Part shown: positions 58,978-64,000 of the stretch, piece after piece
Position numbering within the stretch: the first letter of the stretch is position 1
How the letters are laid out: the number at the start of each line of letters is the position of its first letter
NCBI GenBank assembly: GCA_002409625.1
Contig: DHNY01000014.1
Location: forward strand, 1 to 64,000
DNA length: 64,000 nt
Direction: 5' to 3'
Source of the DNA: Anaerolineaceae bacterium UBA5404
GTDB lineage: Bacteria; Chloroflexota; Anaerolineae; Anaerolineales; Anaerolineaceae
Position numbers and translations under genes: made by a program
Notes under the pieces: model-generated
Told to the model about the DNA's origin: nothing
The model's input: the letters and a program-made list of their open reading frames with translations, nothing else
Databases searched by the model: none

Positions 58978-59427
58978 ATGGATATAAAAGTTGTTTCAAC
59001 GAACCGCAAAGCGCGATTTGAATACTTTATTACGGAAACTTATGAAGCCGGTCTCGTGCTTAAAGGAACGGAGATTAAGTCTATTCGTAAAGGACAAATT
59101 AGCTTGCAAGAAGCCTATGTGCGCACCGATGGCGAGGAAGCCTGGTTAGTTGGCGCCCATATCGCGCCTTATGACCAAGCTTCAACAGCCCAACACAATC
59201 CCACCCGGGAGCGAAAGCTGCTCTTAAACAAAAAAGAGATCCGCCAATTGTGGAACAGCATTCGCATAAAAGGGATGACCATCGTGCCGATACGGGTTTA
59301 CTTAAAAGCCGGGCGCGCGAAACTGGAAATCGGCGTTGCGCGCGGTAAAAAGTTATACGATAAACGCGAAAGCATCAAAGAACGCGATATTCAACGGGAA
59401 AGTTCGCGAAGAGGCGGTGACTTTTAG
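58978..59427 (+). CDS. smpB: SsrA-binding protein SmpB
   Basis: Partner of tmRNA in rescue of stalled ribosomes. At 149 residues it is the normal length. ATNRKARFEY-type opening (STNRKARFEYFI), then VLKGTEIKSIRKGQISLQEAY, HIAPYDQAS and the basic C-terminal tail KLYDKRESIKERD are all diagnostic. The ATG is 7 bases after TAAAAT (58965-58970) with no ribosome binding site, so the mRNA is probably leaderless. The tmRNA gene was not found in the window. Confidence 0.96.
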   Translation: MDIKVVSTNRKARFEYFITETYEAGLVLKGTEIKSIRKGQISLQEAYVRTDGEEAWLVGAHIAPYDQASTAQHNPTRERKLLLNKKEIRQLWNSIRIKGMTIVPIRVYLKAGRAKLEIGVARGKKLYDKRESIKERDIQRESSRRGGDF

Positions 59428-59506
59428 CTTCGTTTATAGGACGCTTTTCAGTCATGCTATGGACAGTTCTTTTACCTGAGTGAGGCATAACGTTATAATG
59501 ACTAAA

Positions 59507-60592
59507 ATGAAAAACTTCAAATTAAGCCGAAGAGATTTTTTGAAAATGAGTGGCTTGGCAATGGGCGCGTTGGCTCTTCCAAAAGCTGAGCGCAGTAGCC
59601 AGGCTGTGGAGCAATTTGTTGACGGTAAGCTTTATGGACGCATTGCCGTGGGCGATGTTGGCGCATGGACCGAAATGCGAACCGAGCCAAATGTTGACGC
59701 TCCCGTCGCGAAAACCATCTTTCGGGATGATGTTTTTGAAATTAAGCGTGAAGTTGTGGCAAACAAGTTGGATATGAACCGCTACAAACAACGTTGGTAC
59801 GAAACGCCGGAAGGCTATGTGCATTCCTGGATGATGCAACCTTGCCGAAGTCACACCAATCCGGTTGTCAATGTTTTGCCCGAGCAAGCCGATGGGCAAC
59901 GTGGGATGTGGGTGGAAGTGACCATTCCCAAGGTGAATATTCAACTTCAAGGTGCAATGGAAAGCGCTTCTTATTGGATTAAAAGCGTGCCACAGCCCAA
60001 ACTTTACTACTCTCAGGTGCATTGGGTTTCTGATATCCGCCAAAATAACGGACGTACAGAGTATCTTCTAAGCGAAAAGTATGGTGCTATGCCCGATCAT
60101 TATTGGGTTGATGCCAGTGCCTGCCGGATTATTACCCCGGAGGAAATCGCACCTTTGCATCCTGAGGTGGGTGATAAGCATATTGTGGTTGACCTTTACA
60201 ACCAAACCTTGCGGGCTTTTGAAGGTAAGCGCGAAGTTTATTTCTGTGAAGTTTCTACCGGCTATGTGCGGGAAGGAAAATGGACTACCACACCTGGCAT
60301 CCATCATACCTGGCGAAAAATGATATCTTTGCACATGAGCGCGGGAGGCGTTTCGCCCTACGATTCACCTGGTATTGCCTGGACTCTGCTCTACCATAGC
60401 GATGGACAAGCCATTCATACTGCTTATTGGCACAACAATTTTGGCGTGGCGCTTTCACATGGCTGTGTGAACTGCTTGCCGCATGATGCAAAATGGATTT
60501 GGCGTTGGTCAGAACCTCATGTTGGCTATTATCCTGGCGAGCTTACCATTCAAGGTTTTGTTGGAAACACCACAGTTGAGGTCATTGAATAA
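59507..60592 (+). CDS. Tat-exported L,D-transpeptidase (YkuD family)
   Basis: Cross-links or modifies peptidoglycan outside the cell. The 361-residue protein starts MKNFKLSRRDFLKMSG, a twin-arginine signal with SRRDFLK followed by a hydrophobic stretch. Residues about 38-120 form an SH3-like domain. The YkuD domain begins near IVVDLYNQTLRAFEG and has the catalytic motif HNNFGVALSHGCVN (His and Cys). The ATG at 59507 lies 7 bases after TATAAT (59494-59499). An upstream ATG frame (from 59480) would include the promoter, so it is rejected. It begins a run of tightly spaced plus-strand genes. Confidence 0.92.
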   Translation: MKNFKLSRRDFLKMSGLAMGALALPKAERSSQAVEQFVDGKLYGRIAVGDVGAWTEMRTEPNVDAPVAKTIFRDDVFEIKREVVANKLDMNRYKQRWYETPEGYVHSWMMQPCRSHTNPVVNVLPEQADGQRGMWVEVTIPKVNIQLQGAMESASYWIKSVPQPKLYYSQVHWVSDIRQNNGRTEYLLSEKYGAMPDHYWVDASACRIITPEEIAPLHPEVGDKHIVVDLYNQTLRAFEGKREVYFCEVSTGYVREGKWTTTPGIHHTWRKMISLHMSAGGVSPYDSPGIAWTLLYHSDGQAIHTAYWHNNFGVALSHGCVNCLPHDAKWIWRWSEPHVGYYPGELTIQGFVGNTTVEVIE

Positions 60593-61318
60593 ATGACCCC
60601 TTTTTTTGATAGACAGCAAAAAAGTAAACCATCCAAACAAAAAAGAGAACGTTTGCAAAAATGGCTTTTGGTCGCTATTGCTTTTGTGTTGTTTATATAC
60701 CTTGGCTTATCATTTCTGGCACCGGTTTTGATGAAAGCGGGTAAAGAGAAATTCGCTTCACATATTTACCGAGCCTATCAACCGGCTTGTCATCAATTGG
60801 CATACAGGTCTTTCTTCTTGTTTGGCGAGCAATCCTACTATCCGCGGGAACTTGCCGGTATTAAAGGGCTTAAAAGCTATGAAACCGTAACCGCCACGAC
60901 TGCTGAAGATGTGGCATTTGCCAGAAACTTCAAAGGAAATGAAACGCTTGGCTATAAGATTGTGCTTTGTCAACGCGACACCGCCATTTTTGCTTCAATC
61001 CTTTTGTTTTTGATCCTTTACGCCATTTTTGGCAAGAAGATGCAAGCCATTCCCTGGTGGCTATGGATTGTTCTTGCCATTATTCCGATTGGTTTGGATG
61101 GGTTTTCACAATTAATCAGCCAAATGGAACTACCCTTTTTGGCATGGTTTCCCCCAAGAGAGAGCACGCCATTTATAAGAGTGTTAACGGGCACGATGTT
61201 TGGCTTTTTTAGCGCGTGGTTTATTGTTCCCACATTTCGCGGGGAAGATTCATCATTGACAACTCAAGAAAACCGTTCAAGTGAATTGTTAGAAGAAGAA
61301 ACAGAGAAAGTTGGCTAA
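60593..61318 (+). CDS. DUF2085 membrane protein
   Basis: A 241-residue membrane protein with about four helices. The DUF2085 hallmark is YRAYQPACHQLAYRSFFLFG near residue 60, with the conserved cysteine and histidine, and KIVLCQRDTAIF near residue 122. The function of the family is not known. An acidic C-terminal tail ends the protein. Its ATG follows the transpeptidase TAA directly with no gap, so translation is probably coupled, and pgeF follows with no gap either. Confidence 0.85.
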   Translation: MTPFFDRQQKSKPSKQKRERLQKWLLVAIAFVLFIYLGLSFLAPVLMKAGKEKFASHIYRAYQPACHQLAYRSFFLFGEQSYYPRELAGIKGLKSYETVTATTAEDVAFARNFKGNETLGYKIVLCQRDTAIFASILLFLILYAIFGKKMQAIPWWLWIVLAIIPIGLDGFSQLISQMELPFLAWFPPRESTPFIRVLTGTMFGFFSAWFIVPTFRGEDSSLTTQENRSSELLEEETEKVG

Positions 61319-62125
61319 ATGAAAGCAATTGAAGTTAATGGCACAAGAGCTTATCAATTTGAAAGTTTTGATGCCCAGGCAGTTGACCATGCTATTTTTA
61401 CCCGATTGGGCGGTGTTTCTACCGGCATATGGTCCAGCTTGAATTTGGCAGGCACGGTGGGCGATGATAAAGATGCCGTCGCACGTAACCATGACATTAT
61501 GTTTGAGGCTTTTGGGAAAAAACTTTCAACGCGCTTTGATGTTTGGCAAGTACACGGCACACAGGTCCATTTTGCTGAAGAACCACGACCACCTGAGCAA
61601 AAACATAAGCCGGGTGATGCTATTTTTACCAATAAGACGGGCATTAGCCTGACCATGCGGTTTGCGGATTGTATTCCGTTGCTTTTTCATGATCCTGTGC
61701 AGAAGGTGATTGGCATCGTTCACGCCGGATGGCTGGGCACTGCTTTGCAAATTAGCAAGGTCGCTGTTGAAGCGATTGGAAATCGCTATGGTTCCAAGCC
61801 GGAAGATCTTGTGGTTGGCATTGGACCGGCGATTTGTGGCGATTGCTATGAAGTTGGCGAGGATGTTGTGCGTCGTTTTGAAAAGTATTGGAAAAAAGAT
61901 TACCAAGCATTTTTCAAGCAAAAGAATGGTTCATTGTATCTGGATATTTCAGCTGCCAATGCTTTTATCTTGAGGCAAATAGGTGTCAGGCAGATTGAAC
62001 AATCTCACATGTGCACCGCTGAAAATCTGGATGAATGGTATTCTTATCGCAAAGAAAAAGGACTAACTGGTAGGTTTGGCGTCGTTTTTGCGCTTAAAGA
62101 TGGGATAAAAAATGAATCAAAGTGA
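61319..62125 (+). CDS. pgeF: Polyphenol oxidase/laccase-domain protein YfiH (PgeF)
   Basis: A 268-residue copper/zinc-type nucleoside-phosphorylase-fold enzyme of the YfiH/LACC1 family, linked to purine nucleoside metabolism and peptidoglycan editing. Metal ligands are recognisable in FADCIPLLFHDP (Cys), GIVHAGWLG (His) and the GPAICGDCYEVG segment. The N-terminal AIFTRLGGVSTG also matches. It abuts the DUF2085 gene and overlaps the next gene, yggS, by 14 bases. Confidence 0.92.
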   Translation: MKAIEVNGTRAYQFESFDAQAVDHAIFTRLGGVSTGIWSSLNLAGTVGDDKDAVARNHDIMFEAFGKKLSTRFDVWQVHGTQVHFAEEPRPPEQKHKPGDAIFTNKTGISLTMRFADCIPLLFHDPVQKVIGIVHAGWLGTALQISKVAVEAIGNRYGSKPEDLVVGIGPAICGDCYEVGEDVVRRFEKYWKKDYQAFFKQKNGSLYLDISAANAFILRQIGVRQIEQSHMCTAENLDEWYSYRKEKGLTGRFGVVFALKDGIKNESK

Positions 62126-62843
62126 GGTTTTGCAAACCATGCAAGAGCGTTATGATCAGGTCAAGGCACGTGTTGAGGCGGCAGCATCGCGCAGTAGGCG
62201 CGATCCAAACGATGTGCTGATTTTGGCGGTAAGTAAACTGCAAAGTCCGGAGAAGATACGCGCGGCATACCATGCTGGCATTCGTGCTTTTGGCGAAAGC
62301 TATGTTGAGGAAGCTTTGCCCAAGCTAGAGACTTTGTCGGATCTTGAAAAGGTGTCCTGGGAGATGGTGGGGCACGTGCAAAGCCGCAAAGCCAAACGCA
62401 CAGCCAACACCTTTTCGCGCTTGCATTCTTTGGCTACACTCAAATTGGCTAATCTCTTGAACCGTCATCGGGATCCTGCGCTGGGCGCTTTGGAAGTCTT
62501 AATTCAAGTCAATGTGAGTGGCGAAGATTCAAAACAAGGCCTGCCGGCAACAAACGCCCAAGAATGGGAAGATGTTTTTGCTTTTACCCACGCACTAAAA
62601 GCCTGCCCTAATTTGAGACTAAGCGGTTTAATGTGTATGCCTCCATTGTTTGACGACCCTGAGCATAATCGCCCTTATTTTAAAATGACGCGTGAATTGC
62701 GTGATTTTTTGAACTCGCGGGACCCAGAACTAAAACTTAAAGAATTGAGTATGGGCACCAGTTATGATTTTGATATTGCCGTTGAAGAAGGTGCAACCAT
62801 CGTGCGTTTAGGCAGTATTTTATTAGGTGAAAGACAGTATTAG
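62112..62843 (+). CDS. YggS-family pyridoxal phosphate homeostasis protein
   Basis: A 243-residue alanine-racemase-fold protein that binds PLP and balances vitamin B6 and amino-acid pools. The Schiff-base lysine is in ILAVSKLQSPEKI near residue 36. FGESYVEEALPK, GHVQSRKAKRTANTFSRLHS and the phosphate-binding SMGTSYDFDIAVEEGATIVR match the family well. It overlaps pgeF by 14 bases and is followed by yggT after 9 bases. The order pgeF-yggS-yggT is common in bacterial division clusters. Confidence 0.94.
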   Translation: MNQSEVLQTMQERYDQVKARVEAAASRSRRDPNDVLILAVSKLQSPEKIRAAYHAGIRAFGESYVEEALPKLETLSDLEKVSWEMVGHVQSRKAKRTANTFSRLHSLATLKLANLLNRHRDPALGALEVLIQVNVSGEDSKQGLPATNAQEWEDVFAFTHALKACPNLRLSGLMCMPPLFDDPEHNRPYFKMTRELRDFLNSRDPELKLKELSMGTSYDFDIAVEEGATIVRLGSILLGERQY

Positions 62844-62852
62844 AGGGTAAAA

Positions 62853-63113
62853 ATGAAAATTGTATTGACGGTTATCAATATTGCCGGGCAATTGCTTGCT
62901 CTTTTGGTTGTGCTTTATGTTGTCATACAGATGATTTTTCCGAATGCCGGCGGCAGAGGTATTCTTGCACGCATTCTTGATCCTCTACTTAATCCAATTC
63001 GAAAAATCGTTAAGCCTTTTAAAGGCTTTGACTTTTCACCCCTTATTCTCTTGGTTTTGATCTTGATTGTTGAAATATTGCTTACTGCTATCCTGGGGAA
63101 CTTTGTTGAATAA
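62853..63113 (+). CDS. YggT-family membrane protein
   Basis: An 86-residue protein with two membrane helices (about 5-28 and 60-82) around a basic loop (LDPLLNPIRKIVKPFKGFDFSP), which is the YggT hallmark. The family is linked to cell division and osmotic stress in various bacteria and chloroplast division. An AGAGG box precedes the ATG. It is the last gene of the plus-strand run and abuts the convergent zinc-ribbon gene with no gap. Confidence 0.88.
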   Translation: MKIVLTVINIAGQLLALLVVLYVVIQMIFPNAGGRGILARILDPLLNPIRKIVKPFKGFDFSPLILLVLILIVEILLTAILGNFVE

Positions 63114-63815
63114 TTACTTGGCGTAAAGCATTCGCCCACAGGTTTTACAGTAAACAATTTCAGATGGCGATTTAGCGCGCTGAATGTCTCCTGGTGCCAC
63201 CCTGACGCCACAGGCATCGCAGCTTGAGTCGATGACCTCCGCAACCGCGCGTCCACCCTTGGTTTTGAGCAAACCCACATATGATTGGTAGTTAGCTTTC
63301 GAAACTTGGGCGCGTAGCGCCGTGCGTTGCGTGTTGATATTGGGCAATTTGTCTTCAAGCTGGCGGCTTTCACCCATCAGTTTTGAGTGTTTTGTTGCCG
63401 TTTGGCTTTTGACTTGGGTCAATGTTTCTTCAGCGGATTTGAGCGCATTTTGGCGTTCTTCAAGCTCCTCCAGGGCAACAAACTGTTGATCAGATAGCTC
63501 AGCAATAAAGCTTTTTAAGGCGGCGCTTTCGGCTTCCAGGTCTTGCAATTCTTTAGGGTTGCTAATTTGTCCGCCAAAGAGTTTGGCTTGGGAGTATTTG
63601 AGCTTAAGGTTTCTTTCTTCCACTTGCTGATGGATGGTGTCATAGGCTTTGCTTGCCAAATCCAAGGCTTTTTGGGCTTCATCTACGATCTGTTGAGCTT
63701 TTTGGACGTTTTCATCCGCGTTGATGATTTTTTCAATTTCTTTCTGGCGGCGCATGATCTTGATTCGGCTTAGATCAAGTTGTTGTAGTCTGAATAGGTT
63801 AAAAGATTCGCTCAT
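63114..63815 (-). CDS. Coiled-coil zinc-ribbon protein (DUF164/CT398-like)
   Basis: A protein of 233 residues. Two long antiparallel helices form a coiled-coil hairpin (residues about 10-180), and the C-terminal 45 residues are a C4 zinc ribbon with CDACGVRV and CKTCGRML. This is the CT398/DUF164 family, found near flagellar, transcription or division genes; the function is unsettled. The start at 63815 has GGAGG 3 bases before it. It lies downstream of the FtsW/RodA-type gene on the same strand. Confidence 0.87.
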   Translation of the reverse strand: MSESFNLFRLQQLDLSRIKIMRRQKEIEKIINADENVQKAQQIVDEAQKALDLASKAYDTIHQQVEERNLKLKYSQAKLFGGQISNPKELQDLEAESAALKSFIAELSDQQFVALEELEERQNALKSAEETLTQVKSQTATKHSKLMGESRQLEDKLPNINTQRTALRAQVSKANYQSYVGLLKTKGGRAVAEVIDSSCDACGVRVAPGDIQRAKSPSEIVYCKTCGRMLYAK

Positions 63816-63884
63816 AAGCCTCCAGTAAGCAAGTGATATCTTTTTGTATTTTACACTGTGCAATGCGATTACGCAAAAAAGAGC

Positions 63885-64000
63885 TTAATTAGCAATCCCT
63901 TTTTCTTTGGGCAGACTGCGCATGCGGATGCTTTGAACAATGCCAATCCCCAAAAGCATGGATACCAACGAGCTACCCCCATAACTGATAAAGGGCAAGG
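63885..64000 (-). CDS. FtsW/RodA/SpoVE-family protein, C-terminal fragment (runs off the window)
   Basis: Only the last 37 codons are in the window. The minus strand reads LPFISYGGSSLVSMLLGIGI followed by VQSIRMRS and a lysine-rich tail. The LPFISYGGSS motif is diagnostic of SEDS peptidoglycan glycosyltransferases (FtsW, RodA, SpoVE). Which of these it is cannot be told from the fragment. The start lies beyond base 64000. The stop is 69 bases upstream of the zinc-ribbon start. Confidence 0.9.
   Translation of the reverse strand, partial: LPFISYGGSSLVSMLLGIGIVQSIRMRSLPKEKGIAN

Overview
The window looks like a chromosomal segment of a Chloroflexota bacterium, most likely of class Anaerolineae. 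This is an inference from gene content, not from a marker phylogeny. The supporting signs are a bacterial Elp3, an archaeal-type short aspartyl-tRNA synthetase, a separate B12-binding methylmalonyl-CoA mutase subunit with MeaB, a multi-GAF SpoIIE-type phosphatase, lipoproteins with long Pro/Thr linkers, and an NBR1-like Ig domain in a secreted protein. Base composition is moderate and even, coding density is high, and I found no transposase, phage gene or CRISPR array. Most of the window is core chromosome with small accessory patches: RhuM at about 11.0 kb, a DUF4143 ATPase at about 32.4 kb, and a macro/VWA pair at about 47.6-49.4 kb.

Layout. 0-6 kb: a tRNA-Sec gene with its own promoter, RNase HI, a copper chaperone/ATPase operon, a HAD phosphatase, one intact and one decayed lipoprotein, and tRNA-Gly and tRNA-Cys. 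6-13 kb: rubrerythrin, an RlmI/RlmK-like methyltransferase, a ZIP transporter, then a divergent pair of a Trm9-like methyltransferase and Elp3, both with -10 boxes placed for leaderless transcripts. 13-20 kb: rpiB, an epimerase, and a minus-strand run of B12 subunit, meaB, aspS, a GNAT gene, prs and mutM. 20-30 kb: a flippase-like protein, a large membrane protein and a GT2 glycosyltransferase, then ruvB, queA, clpC and a PAP2 protein. 30-36.9 kb: a Cys-rich unknown, an amidohydrolase without the HxH motif, a DUF4143 ATPase, a YrdB-like protein, an LCMT-type methyltransferase, def and recF. 36.9-42 kb: an NBR1-domain lipoprotein, RNase P RNA, secG, an orphan peptide-binding protein and a PduO-type adenosyltransferase. 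42-47.5 kb: a minus-strand run of pfkB kinase, parA, parB, a YtcJ-like amidohydrolase, a GNAT gene and a DsbA-like protein. 47.5-55 kb: VWA and macro-HTH proteins, an RsbW/RsbU-type switch, radC, an RluA gene broken by one stop codon, and degV. 55-64 kb: zinc-ribbon, SH3, patatin and LCP proteins, smpB, a Tat-exported L,D-transpeptidase, DUF2085, pgeF, yggS, yggT, a zinc-ribbon coiled-coil protein, and the 3' end of an ftsW/rodA gene.

How it fits together. LCP, L,D-transpeptidase, FtsW/RodA and ParAB point to a cell with peptidoglycan and ordinary chromosome segregation. MeaB, the B12 subunit and PduO point to adenosylcobalamin-dependent methylmalonyl-CoA metabolism. tRNA-Sec shows the cell should make selenoproteins, although none was found here. 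Elp3 with Trm9 suggests mcm5-type wobble-uridine modification. The most promising new biology is the Trm9-Elp3 pair, the repeated leaderless promoter geometry, the macro-HTH/VWA module, and the gene decay events (lipoprotein and RluA).
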